Source of the DNA: Myxococcaceae bacterium
GTDB taxonomy: Bacteria > Myxococcota_A > Polyangia > Polyangiales > Ga0077539
NCBI GenBank assembly: GCA_004297725.1
Contig: SCUS01000049.1
Location: forward strand, 1-57,762
Length of the DNA stretch: 57,762 nucleotides
Reading direction: 5' to 3'
Part shown: in pieces, positions 19,132 through 27,040 of the stretch
Layout of the letters: each line of letters begins with the position of its first letter
Numbering within the stretch: position 1 is the first letter of the stretch
The notes under the pieces: generated by a model
Databases searched by the model: none
Told to the model about the DNA's origin: nothing
Seen by the model: the letters and a program-made list of their open reading frames with translations, nothing else
Translations under genes and position numbers: made by a program

Positions 19132-19441
19132 CGTCGTCCCCCTTCACCCAACCGTCCCAGTCGAAGTCGAAGCTCTCATCCTCCAGCTTCTCGTGAAGCT
19201 CTCGGATCAGGTGCAGGTAGCATTCGCGCAGGCTCATGCCGCCGGTGATGGCGCCCCGCACCGCACCTCGCTCGTCGTTGGCCGGAGCGCGCACGCGCAC
19301 CTGGGGCCAGTCCTCATCCGTGCGCTTGTCGTGATACGTCGTCTCGCGAATGGAGGGCGCCGCGCCGTAGACCGCGTGGAACAGGCTCCGGAGCGCCTGC
19401 TGAAGGTGCTTGCGGAGGTCGGGTGTCAGCTCATCAAACAT
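19124..19441 (-). CDS. Acidic phage early protein, unknown
   Basis: 105 aa from the ATG at 19441, which shares its A with the upstream stop codon (TGATG); a GTG at 19444 is also in frame. It has helical N- and C-terminal parts (LRKHLQQALRSLFHAVY; YLHLIRELHEKLED) and ends in an Asp/Trp-rich tail (DFDWDGWVKGDDDV). No family recognised. The acidic tail could mimic DNA, but that is speculation from composition only. Confidence 0.65.
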   Translation of the reverse strand: MFDELTPDLRKHLQQALRSLFHAVYGAAPSIRETTYHDKRTDEDWPQVRVRAPANDERGAVRGAITGGMSLRECYLHLIRELHEKLEDESFDFDWDGWVKGDDDV

Positions 19442-19657
19442 CACTCAATCCCCCGATCATTCATCAGTTCATCCCAGGCCACCGCGAACCGCGCTTCTCT
19501 CCACTCCGGTGTGGACTTCACCCGAGGCGCCTCCGGGATCTCCGTGACCCGCACCGGCCGGTGGCCGGTGGCGCACGCGCCGGATCACCTCGGCCGCGCC
19601 CTCGGCGTCGCCCTGCTCGCGCTGCTCTTCGAGGAGGTCTTCCAGGGTGTTAGCCAC
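19441..19657 (-). CDS. Small phage gene, apparently frameshifted near 19550-19575
   Basis: The frame from GTG 19657 gives a sensible start (MANTLEDLLEEQREQGDAEG, then AAEVIRR) but then degenerates into Gly/Pro-rich residues and stops at 19469. A second frame, open from just after a TGA, reads CATGHRPVRVTEIPEAP, then VKSTPEWREARFAVAWDELM, and ends at 19441 in a TGATG overlap with the next gene, as is normal for this operon. The most economical reading is one gene of about 71 aa with a one-base indel in the repetitive CCACCGGCCACCGG stretch. Alternatives are programmed frameshifting or two tiny genes, the second from GTG 19554. Confidence 0.5.
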
Positions 19658-20015
19658 AATCCACCTCCCCGATCGTGTCCGCGTACCAGCGCATCGCTTC
19701 GTCGATGAGCGCCACGCCCTCGGCGTAGAGCCGAAGCAGGCGCGGCTTGCGACGGAGAAGCTCCGTCACGACCGGCGTGAGCAGTTGCAGGTCCGCCACG
19801 ATGGCCCCGCGCGGGTTGCCGAAGAGCACACCGCGAGCCTTGATCGTGGGCAGTTCGCGGTCGAGCGACTGACGAATGCAGTGGAGCCCCTCCTGAGCGA
19901 GCGCGTCGATCGGCTGGATGTGCAGCCCGATGCGAATGCGGGTGTCGATGTCCGCGAGGATGGTCTCTACCGGGTCGTCACCGCCGATGACGTAGAGCTT
20001 GGCGCTAGCCGACAT
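19650..20015 (-). CDS. Phage early protein, unknown
   Basis: 121 aa from ATG 20015; the upstream extension is Arg/Pro-rich and rejected. Starts SASAKLYVIGGDDP, alternating strands and helices with no CxxC or nuclease motif. The segment IKARGVLFGNPRGAIVADLQLLTP and a helical C-terminus (LYAEGVALIDEAMRWYADTI) suggest a compact cytoplasmic domain. It overlaps the MazG-like gene by 11 bp and the next gene by 8 bp. No family recognised. Confidence 0.7.
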   Translation of the reverse strand: MSASAKLYVIGGDDPVETILADIDTRIRIGLHIQPIDALAQEGLHCIRQSLDRELPTIKARGVLFGNPRGAIVADLQLLTPVVTELLRRKPRLLRLYAEGVALIDEAMRWYADTIGEVDCG

Positions 20016-20577
20016 GGGACACCTCCCCGCGGGCCCGCGCCGCGTCCATCTCGCGCTGGCGCTCGATCGAGAACCCCTCGGCACCGAAACGCGTGTGGTT
20101 CTTCTCGACGTTGGCCGCCATCGCCTCTTCGATAGTGCACCTCGCAGCGCGCGCCATTGACTGCAGAGCGGACGCGACGCCCGTGAGGGCCAGTCGGAGC
20201 GCGTCCTTGTGGAGTTCCCGGCCCTGCACAGGTCGCTTGATGCACTCCGCGGCAGCGCAGGCTGCGTGCATCAGGCGCCACGTCGAGCCGCTGAAGCCTG
20301 ACCTCGGCGGACTGACCCACTCGGCGGCAACGCCCGACTCGACTTCGGTCATGGCGAGATACCAGAGCACGTCACCCAGCTCAGAGACGCGCTCGGCGGG
20401 CGTCCCTTCCGTCATGGCCCAGACAGCCTCGCCCGCCTCGCCGCACAGGCCCAGCGCGAGGTACCCGAGGCGCGACGGATTGCCCGGCGGCGCGATGCGG
20501 TTGAGCCGCGAGCGTGCGACGGCCTGCGCGCGGAACGCCTCCCAGGCAGCGGCGAAGTTCTCATTCGGCATGGACAA
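20005..20577 (-). CDS. MazG-like nucleotide pyrophosphohydrolase
   Basis: 190 aa. The all-alpha NTP pyrophosphatase motif is present: GEAGE (Glu47, Glu50) and SELGDVLWYL (Glu66, Asp69), the EExxE...ExxD pattern that binds Mg2+ and cleaves NTPs or dNTPs to NMP and pyrophosphate. The C-terminal EAMAANVEKNHTRFGAEGF also matches the family. Residues 80-140 form an insert not seen in minimal MazG. Phage MazG enzymes can clean modified nucleotides or alter alarmone pools; which applies here is unknown. Confidence 0.8.
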   Translation of the reverse strand: MSMPNENFAAAWEAFRAQAVARSRLNRIAPPGNPSRLGYLALGLCGEAGEAVWAMTEGTPAERVSELGDVLWYLAMTEVESGVAAEWVSPPRSGFSGSTWRLMHAACAAAECIKRPVQGRELHKDALRLALTGVASALQSMARAARCTIEEAMAANVEKNHTRFGAEGFSIERQREMDAARARGEVSHVG

Positions 20578-21271
20578 CCTCTCCCCTCAACGGAAACTGC
20601 TTCGTGTTCCAGACGTGGTCTGCAATGCGGCCCTGCATACCCGGGTGCTGCCCCGAGTCCTGCTTGCAGAAGAACGGCACTCCCGCTTCCGCCGCCTGCT
20701 GATGCAGGGACTCCAGCCAGGACAGGTCCAGCGGCTCGTGGCCGGGGCCGCTCTCCCCGCCTCCAATCACCCAGCTCAGCGGGGACAGCTCCGTGACGTC
20801 GCGCGAGTCGCACTCACGGCACCGGATGGCCCCGGGCTCGCCCGTGTGCGGCACGCCCATGAGGCACACCCCCTCCGTCGGCAGGTTGTCGGGATTCGTG
20901 TCGTAATACGCATCCCCGCTGCCGCAGGCCTCGCAGCGCGTCGGGACGTAGAGCCAGGGCTTCAGGTCGACTTCACCCGCCAGCGGCTCACACGACACGA
21001 AGTGTTCACGAGCGTTGATCTGAATGAGCTCCGGCACGCGCTCCTCGGCGCAGGCCTGATCCTCCGCGGTGGTGCCGACCCACACGTTCTTCGGCGTGTA
21101 CTTGTTCCAGCGCCGGGGCCAGCACGTCGCGAGGTGCCCCGGCCGCTTCGTGAGCAGCGTCTCCAGCAGCAGGCACGGGGTGACCGCCGGGCCGTCGGTG
21201 CTGCACTGCGCGATGCCGTCCACGAGGGTGCCGTCGGTCAGGCGAAACTTCGCCATCTCCTGCCCTGCCAT
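20561..21271 (-). CDS. DUF5131-family phage protein, N-terminally short, with zinc-ribbon insert
   Basis: 236 aa from the ATG overlapping the upstream stop (TGATG). Residues 30-95 (LLLETLLTKRPGHL, KNVWVGTTAEDQACAEERVP, FVSCEPLAGEVDL) and the end (WVIGGGESGPGHEPLDLSWL, AGVPFFCKQDSG) match the DUF5131 / phage Gp37-Gp68 family. Full-length members begin with about 100 further residues including a CxxxxxxCxxC cluster; those are absent here. In place of the usual linker is a zinc-ribbon-like segment (CEACGSGD ... CRECDSRD). Biochemical role of the family is not established. A longer frame to 21556 is a shadow. Confidence 0.8.
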   Translation of the reverse strand: MAGQEMAKFRLTDGTLVDGIAQCSTDGPAVTPCLLLETLLTKRPGHLATCWPRRWNKYTPKNVWVGTTAEDQACAEERVPELIQINAREHFVSCEPLAGEVDLKPWLYVPTRCEACGSGDAYYDTNPDNLPTEGVCLMGVPHTGEPGAIRCRECDSRDVTELSPLSWVIGGGESGPGHEPLDLSWLESLHQQAAEAGVPFFCKQDSGQHPGMQGRIADHVWNTKQFPLRGEVVHAE

Positions 21272-21456
21272 CAGACCCACCCGTCCGTCTGCGGCTCGGT
21301 CACCAGCAGCCCCAGGACGCACCCGATGGCGACGACCAGCGCGGCCACGTCCAGCAGCCACGGCAGCGCGTGCGTCAGCAGCCCGCCACCCGAGAACACC
21401 AGCGCCACCCAGAGCACCTGTCGGAGCGGCGGCAGCCGCAGTTCCGGCCGCCTCAC
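21271..21456 (-). CDS. Small two-helix membrane protein
   Basis: 61 aa from the GTG that overlaps the upstream stop (GTGA). Two hydrophobic helices (about residues 13-30 and 33-52) separated by a short turn, with a basic N-terminus (RRPELRLPPLRQ) and a polar C-terminus (TEPQTDGWV). It is holin-sized, but its place in the early leftward operon argues instead for a membrane accessory such as superinfection exclusion. This is inference. Confidence 0.6.
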   Translation of the reverse strand: MRRPELRLPPLRQVLWVALVFSGGGLLTHALPWLLDVAALVVAIGCVLGLLVTEPQTDGWV

Positions 21457-21794
21457 GCGGCGATCCCGGAGCGCATCGCGCGCAGCTCGGCGCCGAAGCG
21501 CGCCCACCCGTCGACGATGCGGCGCGCCGCCTTCGGGCAGAACGGGATGGGCTCATCCACCACCCGGAGCGCCTCCAGCCGGGCGATCTCCACGAGCTGC
21601 TGGGCCGCGAGCCGAAGGAAGGCCTCGCCCTGGTGCTCGCCGTGCTTCCTGACGGAGTTCATCAGGTGCTTGCGGACGGTGATGGCGCCGACGTGGTCGG
21701 CCAGGCCCTCGTCGGTGAGCTGCCACGCCGCGGGGGCGTGCGGGGTCGGGCGGCGGTGCGTGTCGTCGTAGACGATGCGGAGGTCGGTGGTCAC
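21453..21794 (-). CDS. Phage early protein, unknown
   Basis: 113 aa. N-terminal strand-rich part (LRIVYDDTHRR) then helical segments (LADHVGAITVRKHLMNSVRKHG, FLRLAAQQLVEIARLEAL). No metal or nucleotide motif. Stops in a GTGA overlap with the next gene. Not recognised. Confidence 0.65.
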   Translation of the reverse strand: MTTDLRIVYDDTHRRPTPHAPAAWQLTDEGLADHVGAITVRKHLMNSVRKHGEHQGEAFLRLAAQQLVEIARLEALRVVDEPIPFCPKAARRIVDGWARFGAELRAMRSGIAA

Positions 21795-21807
21795 GGCTCG
21801 GGTCCTT

Positions 21808-22263
21808 TCAGGTGAAGTCGTCGTCGGAGCCCGGCTCGGGCGCGGGCTGCTCAGGGAGCCCCAGGCGCCGGTCGATCTCTGCGAACGCGCCGTGGCGGCG
21901 GCGGGAGAGCGCGCGAAGATCCTCGGCGCTGTAGAGGCCGGGCTTCGGCACCCACGCGATGACGCTCACGTCGACGTAGGTCTTGCTGTCGACCACGCGA
22001 TGCGTGGCCTCGATGGTGTGCCGCTCGTTGAGGGTCGCGGCGTCCAGAGTCGAGAGGTCGACGCCGCGCCACCCGAGCCGCCGCAGCTGCTCCACCGCGA
22101 TCTTCGCGGCGCCCTCGCTGAAGGTGCAGCGCAGGGTGACGCGCGTGTACATCTCGCGGCCGTGGGTGACCTCGAACTCCACCACGTACTGCGGGTCGCC
22201 CCTCTGGGTCTTGTCCCAGCCGCGCTGCGCGATGCGGGTCTGGTAGCTCCCGGCGGGGATCAT
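21808..22263 (-). CDS. ssDNA-binding-like recombination accessory protein (tentative)
   Basis: 151 aa from the ATG inside the ATGA overlap with the nuclease gene. It begins MIPAGSYQTRI and contains a beta-rich core (YVVEFEVTHGREMYTRVTLR, RHTIEATHRVVDSKTYVDVS) ending in an acidic, Pro-rich tail (QPAPEPGSDDDF). An OB-like beta core with an acidic C-terminal tail is the layout of phage single-strand-binding and DUF669-type proteins, and the neighbours are recombination genes. The family assignment is by pattern and position only. Confidence 0.55.
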   Translation of the reverse strand: MIPAGSYQTRIAQRGWDKTQRGDPQYVVEFEVTHGREMYTRVTLRCTFSEGAAKIAVEQLRRLGWRGVDLSTLDAATLNERHTIEATHRVVDSKTYVDVSVIAWVPKPGLYSAEDLRALSRRRHGAFAEIDRRLGLPEQPAPEPGSDDDFT

Positions 22264-23423
22264 CGGGCCACCACCGCTTCGCTGCGGCTGACCTTGATGG
22301 CGCCGGCCGTCGCCAGCGCGTTGATGAGCCGGGCCTCGCGCGCCTTGCCGTCGCCCCGGAGGGCTCCCTTCGCGGCGGCGTGCTTGATGGTCGCCATCGT
22401 GGCCACGCGCTCGACGGGCGCCGCGACGTCGGCGGCCTCGTGCCCGAGCTCGGCCACGGTGGTGTTCCAGACCAGCTCCACGTCGGCCACCTGCCGCTTC
22501 TCGGTGCTCTCGATCGCCAGCGTCTGCCCCTCGGGGAGCGAGGTGTCCCCGCGCGCGATGGCCAGCCGCAGCTGGTCGTTGATGATCTCCGGGAGGCGCT
22601 TGGCGAAGTCCCGCAGCTGAAGCAGGCGCCCGCGGCCGGCGGCCGTCGCCGCGAGGTCGACGAGGCCCGTGCCCTGCGCGACGGCGAGCGCCATCGGTCC
22701 CTCGGGGCAGTGGACGGCGCTGCGGCAGTAGCGGCAGTGCGCGCCGGGGGTCGCGGGCGGGAGTAGCTCCTGCCGCTGGTCGATGACGACCTGCCTCGCG
22801 AACGCGATCAGCTCGTCGGCGATGCGCTCCAGGTCGGTCTCCGAGAGCGCCGCGGTGTCGAGCCAGCAGGAGCCGTCGTCCCGGCCGCGGATCACCACCA
22901 CGCGGGCCTGGGTGACCCGGTGGGCGCGCGCCGCGTAGAGCGCGAGGGCCCGCAGCTGGGGGTTCGTCGCGGCGGGGGCGACGTGGCCGTGGCCGAACTT
23001 GTAGTCGCCCACGATCACCAGGTCCTGGTCCCGGTCGACCACCACCACGTCCGCGGTCCCGACGAACTCGTGGGGCCTGGCGCCGGAGTAGTCGCGGTCG
23101 AGGGAGAGCCCGAGGGAGCGGCCCTCGTAGGGGGCCGTGGGGTCCCAGGCGAAGCTCTCCTCCGTGGTCATCACGGTGTCCCCGAAGGCGTCGTGGCCGA
23201 GCGCTTCGAGGATGGCCGGGACGTCCAGGCCCCGGGCGGTGTCGCGCCACGCCGGGGGTACGGCCTCGAGGGCGCCCGCGCGGCCGAGGGCCACCGCCTC
23301 CACGTAGGCGTGCAGGGCCGTGCCGCGCTCGGCGGCCTCGCTGCCCTGGTCGGTCTCGCGCGGCAGCACGTTGGAGGCGCGGCAGGCCAGGGCGCGCCCG
23401 AGCGAGGAGGCGGTGGGGAGCAT
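22260..23423 (-). CDS. PD-(D/E)XK exonuclease, Cas4/RecB-like, with Fe-S-type cysteines
   Basis: 387 aa from ATG 23423. The nuclease core shows GTADVVVVD (Asp125) and VIVGDYKFGHG (Asp140, Lys142), the D...DxK active site. A lone Cys14 near the N-terminus and the trio HCRYCRSAVHC near 219-230 match the four-cysteine Fe-S cluster layout of Cas4/AddB-type nucleases and DUF2800-like phage proteins. It probably resects DNA ends to give single strands for the neighbouring annealing protein. Coupled to genes on both sides. Confidence 0.8.
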   Translation of the reverse strand: MLPTASSLGRALACRASNVLPRETDQGSEAAERGTALHAYVEAVALGRAGALEAVPPAWRDTARGLDVPAILEALGHDAFGDTVMTTEESFAWDPTAPYEGRSLGLSLDRDYSGARPHEFVGTADVVVVDRDQDLVIVGDYKFGHGHVAPAATNPQLRALALYAARAHRVTQARVVVIRGRDDGSCWLDTAALSETDLERIADELIAFARQVVIDQRQELLPPATPGAHCRYCRSAVHCPEGPMALAVAQGTGLVDLAATAAGRGRLLQLRDFAKRLPEIINDQLRLAIARGDTSLPEGQTLAIESTEKRQVADVELVWNTTVAELGHEAADVAAPVERVATMATIKHAAAKGALRGDGKAREARLINALATAGAIKVSRSEAVVAR

Positions 23424-24325
23424 CACTTCGCGGCCCCGTCGAAGGCAACCGGCCCGGCGGCATCGTTGGCGGACGCGGCGAGGTCCTGCAGCGCGGCGAC
23501 CAGCACCTTCTTGCGCGCCTGGAAGAGCCCGCCGAGGCGAGTGCCCTCCTCCGCGGAGCGGGTGGCCTTGGTCTCCTTGAGGTCGGCGCCGATGGCCTTG
23601 AGCACGTCGAGCGTCTCGGCGGCGGCGATCTCCGCGTCCCAGTCGCGCGCCGGGGCGGCGGGCTGCGGGTTCTGCGGGCTGGTGAAGGGGGCGCGGGCGA
23701 GCGGCTGGCTCTCCTTCGCCTCCACCACGCGGGGGCGGATCACCTCGGTCTGGACGATCTCGGCCTGCTCCTCGGGGACATACATCCCGAGGATCACGTC
23801 GGGGAAGAGCTCGCGGGCCACGACCGCGACCGCGCGGTGCAGGAGCATCGTGCGCGGGTACTTCTCGTGGCCGCCCTTGGACTTGATGAGCCCCGCGGTC
23901 TCCGCGTCGGCCCGGGTGAAGCTGCGGGTGATCTCCTGCCCGCGATGGCGCTTCGCACGGATCGTCGCGATGGCCTCGGTGGTCTCCACGACCTCCCAGA
24001 GCTCGCAGAGCCCCGACTGCCAGATGAGGGCGACCATGGTGTCGGAAGAGAGGAAGGGGCGTCCCTCGACCGAGTAGATGCCGCGGAGGGACTGCATGGG
24101 CGTCAAACCCAGCTCCATCCCCGTCATCATCAGGATGATGGCGGCCTCCTCGGTCTCGACCTTCGCGAGACCCGACTTGAGGGCCCACTTGCCGAGCATC
24201 GCCATGTCCGCGTAGCTGCGCGGCATGAGGTCGGAGATGCGCTGCATCGCAGCGCTCTGGCCCGTGCGGGCGAGTCCGCGCTCGGTGTCGATGACGGAGT
24301 TTTCCTGGTGAATCTGCATGGTCAT
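23423..24325 (-). CDS. Phage recombination protein, RecT-like candidate
   Basis: 300 aa. Residues 35-185 carry the pattern of a phage family typically found beside exonucleases: AIILMMTGMELGLTPMQSLRGIYSVEGRPFLSSDTM split by short loops, followed by KYPRTMLLHRAVAVVARELFPDV. The C-terminus is a Pro/Ala/Gln-rich linker and a helical tail. It shares its start-stop overlap with the Cas4/RecB-like nuclease. Together with the ATPase upstream this forms a recombination module. Single-strand annealing function is inferred from context; the motif set is not the classical RecT signature. Confidence 0.6.
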   Translation of the reverse strand: MTMQIHQENSVIDTERGLARTGQSAAMQRISDLMPRSYADMAMLGKWALKSGLAKVETEEAAIILMMTGMELGLTPMQSLRGIYSVEGRPFLSSDTMVALIWQSGLCELWEVVETTEAIATIRAKRHRGQEITRSFTRADAETAGLIKSKGGHEKYPRTMLLHRAVAVVARELFPDVILGMYVPEEQAEIVQTEVIRPRVVEAKESQPLARAPFTSPQNPQPAAPARDWDAEIAAAETLDVLKAIGADLKETKATRSAEEGTRLGGLFQARKKVLVAALQDLAASANDAAGPVAFDGAAK

Positions 24326-24374
24326 TGGAGTGATTCCTTGTCGGTTGAGATGTCGGAAAAGAGTCGGTTGAAGG

Positions 24375-25931
24375 TCAGTCGAAGAGGCCGTCGTCAGCCC
24401 CGGCCTCCAGCTGGCGGAAGGTCAGCTCGCCGCGCTCGACCAGCGTCGCGATGAGCTGCCAGCCGCCGTCGGTGCAGTGCGCGACGAAGGCGTCGAGGTG
24501 CTCCGGGTCCACGCGTTCCAGGCCGTCCACGGTGAGCACCCGGAGCGGGGCGTCGGCGCCGAGGCGCTTGGCGAGGTCGACGGCGAAGCGGAGCTGCTCG
24601 GCGCCGCAGAGGCCGTCGAGCGAGACGCCGTGCAGGGTGATGGTGTCACCAGAGAGGGCGAGGCCTTCGAGGCCGGGCGTCGAGGCCACGAGGGCGGCGG
24701 GGGCGTCCTTCGAGAGTGCCTTCACGGTGGCGGTGAGGGCCTGGGCTGCGGCCTGGTCGGCGAGGGCGGCGACCCGGGCGGCCTCGGCGGCGGCGGCGAG
24801 TTGCTGGGCTGCGGCGGCCTGACGGGCGAGTCGCAGCAGGTCGAGCGCGGCGGACTCGGCGGCGGAGGCCACGCGATGGTCGTCGTCCGTCGGCGGAACG
24901 GGGGCGGCGCCGGCGAGCACGGCCTCCAGGTCATCCGCCTGAGCGCGGAGGGCCTCCGCCTGCCCCCGGAGCGAAGCCGCCTCGGCGCGGCGCGCGTAGG
25001 CAGCTCGGGTGCCGGCGACGAGTTCGTCGCGGCGCGTGCGCAGGGCGGCCAGGTGCCGCTCCAGCCGATCAACCTCCTCGTCGAGCTCGGCCGCTTCCGC
25101 CTCCCGCCCCTGGAGCGTCTCCTCGGAGAGAAGCTCCCTGACGTCGCGCGCCTCCAGCCCCTCGGCCTGCGCCCGAAGCTGCTCCACCCGGGCGCGGGTC
25201 CCGGCGCTGCGGGTCGCGGCCTGCTCGGCGGCGGTCGCGCGGTGGCGCAGGTCGGCGACCACACTGCGGCAGGCGCCGAGCGTCGCCTCGGCCTCCTCGA
25301 TCGAGGGTGCGTCGAGCGCGGGCGCCGCGTCGCTCTGGGCCTGAGCCTCCTTCGCCTTCCGGGCGCTCTCCTCCGCCTGCCTGTTGGCGACGGCGCGGGC
25401 CGCGTAGACCTCGGCGTGCCGCCGGGCCAGCACCTCGAGGCCGTGCCCCGAGCAGTCATAGCTGGGCGGCAGCGACGGGTCCCAGGCGCGCAGCTGCGCC
25501 TCGGTCACCACCACCGGCATCGCGGCCAGCAGCATCTCCCGGCGGAGCTTCGGGTCCGCCAGGTAGAAGGCGAGCGGGTCGAGGCTGTGCGCGGCCTGCG
25601 CCGCGAGGAACTCGGCGGGGCGCTTCACGGCGGCCTGGATCGCTCCGGTGGTCTCGACCTTCACCGCGGGCTGGCGGCCCTCGGGGAGGATGCGCCGGGT
25701 GACGGTGTAGCCCTCGGTCCGCAGCACCACCTGCGCCTCGGGGGCCCCGGTGCGGACCGCGTCGGCCGTGGCGTCGCCCGCCACCCCGAGCGCGGCGCGC
25801 ACGGCGCGGATCACGCTGGTCTTGCCCGCGCCGTTGCGCCCGGCGGCGATCACCCCGGAGGGCGCGAGGTGCAGGACCGTGTCCGCGGCGCCGCGGAAGT
25901 TCTTCGTCTCGATCGATAGGATTCGGCTCAT
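24375..25931 (-). CDS. SbcC/Rad50-like ATPase
   Basis: 518 aa. Walker A is GRNGAGKT at residues 31-38, preceded by the ABC/SMC start FRGAADTVLHL. Residues about 170-410 are a coiled coil rich in Ala/Glu/Arg. The C-terminal lobe has GLCGAEQLRFAVDLAKRLGA, a degenerate signature region, and a Walker B-like LRVLTVDGLERVD. This is the head-coil-head layout of small SMC-like phage ATPases that tether or clear DNA ends for a nuclease. No SbcD-like phosphoesterase is next to it; the PD-(D/E)XK enzyme may serve instead. Confidence 0.85.
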   Translation of the reverse strand: MSRILSIETKNFRGAADTVLHLAPSGVIAAGRNGAGKTSVIRAVRAALGVAGDATADAVRTGAPEAQVVLRTEGYTVTRRILPEGRQPAVKVETTGAIQAAVKRPAEFLAAQAAHSLDPLAFYLADPKLRREMLLAAMPVVVTEAQLRAWDPSLPPSYDCSGHGLEVLARRHAEVYAARAVANRQAEESARKAKEAQAQSDAAPALDAPSIEEAEATLGACRSVVADLRHRATAAEQAATRSAGTRARVEQLRAQAEGLEARDVRELLSEETLQGREAEAAELDEEVDRLERHLAALRTRRDELVAGTRAAYARRAEAASLRGQAEALRAQADDLEAVLAGAAPVPPTDDDHRVASAAESAALDLLRLARQAAAAQQLAAAAEAARVAALADQAAAQALTATVKALSKDAPAALVASTPGLEGLALSGDTITLHGVSLDGLCGAEQLRFAVDLAKRLGADAPLRVLTVDGLERVDPEHLDAFVAHCTDGGWQLIATLVERGELTFRQLEAGADDGLFD

Positions 25932-26113
25932 GGCGTGGGGTCTCCGGGAAGGCGGAAGAGGGTCTCGGCGTGGCGCTGCAGGTCGCGCTCGAGCGCGTCG
26001 CAGCGGCGGCAGCGGGCCGTGTCGAGGCCCCGGGCGACGGTCCAGACGGAGGCGGGCTGGAGGCAGACGTCGCAGCGCTCCCGGAGGCCGGGGGTGTTCT
26101 CCTGGGGGATCAC
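25928..26113 (-). CDS. 61-aa zinc-ribbon protein
   Basis: Starts at a GTG in a GTGA overlap and stops in an ATGA overlap with the ATPase gene. Two Cys pairs, CDVC near residue 14 and CRRC near 35, are spaced like a treble-clef or zinc-ribbon finger, followed by a basic/acidic helix (DALERDLQRHAETLF). Function unknown. Confidence 0.7.
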   Translation of the reverse strand: MIPQENTPGLRERCDVCLQPASVWTVARGLDTARCRRCDALERDLQRHAETLFRLPGDPTP

Positions 26114-26292
26114 CAGTTGCCTCCCGCGGTACCCGACTCGCCGAAGGTGCACGGCCCGCACATCCCGAGGTCGCGCAGGACGGGCTTCGCGCCGCACACC
26201 TCGCAGGGCTTCGTCCAGTCGGGCGTCACGTCGGGCGCGCCCGTGGGGCCCGGCTTGGGGGCGGTCGGCGCCCGATGCTTCTTGCGGCTCAC
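26110..26292 (-). CDS. 60-aa zinc-ribbon protein
   Basis: GTG start in a GTGA overlap. Basic N-terminus (SRKKHRAPTAPKPGPTG) followed by a four-Cys finger, CEVCG near 30 and CGPC near 46. The basic tail suggests nucleic-acid contact. Function unknown; it is the second of several adjacent Cys-pair proteins. Confidence 0.7.
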   Translation of the reverse strand: MSRKKHRAPTAPKPGPTGAPDVTPDWTKPCEVCGAKPVLRDLGMCGPCTFGESGTAGGNW

Positions 26293-26690
26293 AGAGCACC
26301 TCCCAGCCGCGGGAACACGCCGCTGGCCTTGCGCACAGGGCGGGCGCGCACCGTCGTCGGGTGAAGCGCGGAGGCCGCGAGGCGGTGGGCCTCCGCCGCG
26401 GCGGGTGTCCCCTCCAGCCACGCCGGGAGCCCGCGCCCCGCGACGATCTCGCGGGCGTAGAGCATCGACCCCGGGCAGCGGAAGCACTGGCACCAGCGGC
26501 GCGCTGAGCGCCAGTGGCAGGGCTCCAGCGCCCCGGCGTCGTCGACGATCGGGAAGCCCCACCGGGAGGGCGAACCCAGGAGCGGCACGCCGGAGGTCTC
26601 GTCGGCGAGCTGCTCGGCCGCGAGCGCCGGGCCGTGCTCGCGGTGGGCCAGTTCGATGGCACCGAGGGAGGCGAGGAGGGCAGCGTTCAC
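26289..26690 (-). CDS. Phage early protein with CxxC and Trp-rich core
   Basis: 133 aa from the GTG in a GTGA overlap. The central HWRSARRWCQCFRCPGSML segment has three Cys and several aromatic residues, possibly a single metal site. Flanking regions are Ala/Leu-rich helices, and the C-terminus is basic (TTVRARPVRKASGVFPRL). Not recognised. Confidence 0.65.
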   Translation of the reverse strand: MNAALLASLGAIELAHREHGPALAAEQLADETSGVPLLGSPSRWGFPIVDDAGALEPCHWRSARRWCQCFRCPGSMLYAREIVAGRGLPAWLEGTPAAAEAHRLAASALHPTTVRARPVRKASGVFPRLGGAL

Positions 26691-27040
26691 GACCGGGCCT
26701 CTTCCGCCGCGCTCTCCGCGCAGTGCTCGCACGACCCAGCACCCGCCGACGCGAGCGCGAGGCGGGCGCAGGCTGCGCACTCGCCGGAGGCGCGCCACGC
26801 GTTGTTGGAGCGGGCGACAGCGTCGTCGTCGCCCCGGCCCCACGCCTCGACGTGGGCCGCGAGCAGATCCCGCTCGCTGCGGTGCCGGAGGTAGAGGGCC
26901 GACACCCCGCGCACCGCCTCGACGATCGCAGGGGCGGCGGCGCGGAGGCCCTCGCGGACCAGGGCAGCGCAGCCAGGGAGGGTGACCGTGCCGAGGTCGT
27001 GCGCGAGCTCGGACGGGCCGGGATGCAGCGTGGGGTTCAC
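26687..27040 (-). CDS. Helical phage early protein with C-terminal Cys pairs
   Basis: 117 aa from the GTG in a GTGA overlap. Helical Ala/Leu/Arg-rich body (CAALVREGLRAAAPAIVEAV, LYLRHRSERDLLAAHVEAW) and a C-terminal four-Cys motif CAAC ... CEHC near 91-109. Function unknown. Confidence 0.65.
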   Translation of the reverse strand: MNPTLHPGPSELAHDLGTVTLPGCAALVREGLRAAAPAIVEAVRGVSALYLRHRSERDLLAAHVEAWGRGDDDAVARSNNAWRASGECAACARLALASAGAGSCEHCAESAAEEARS

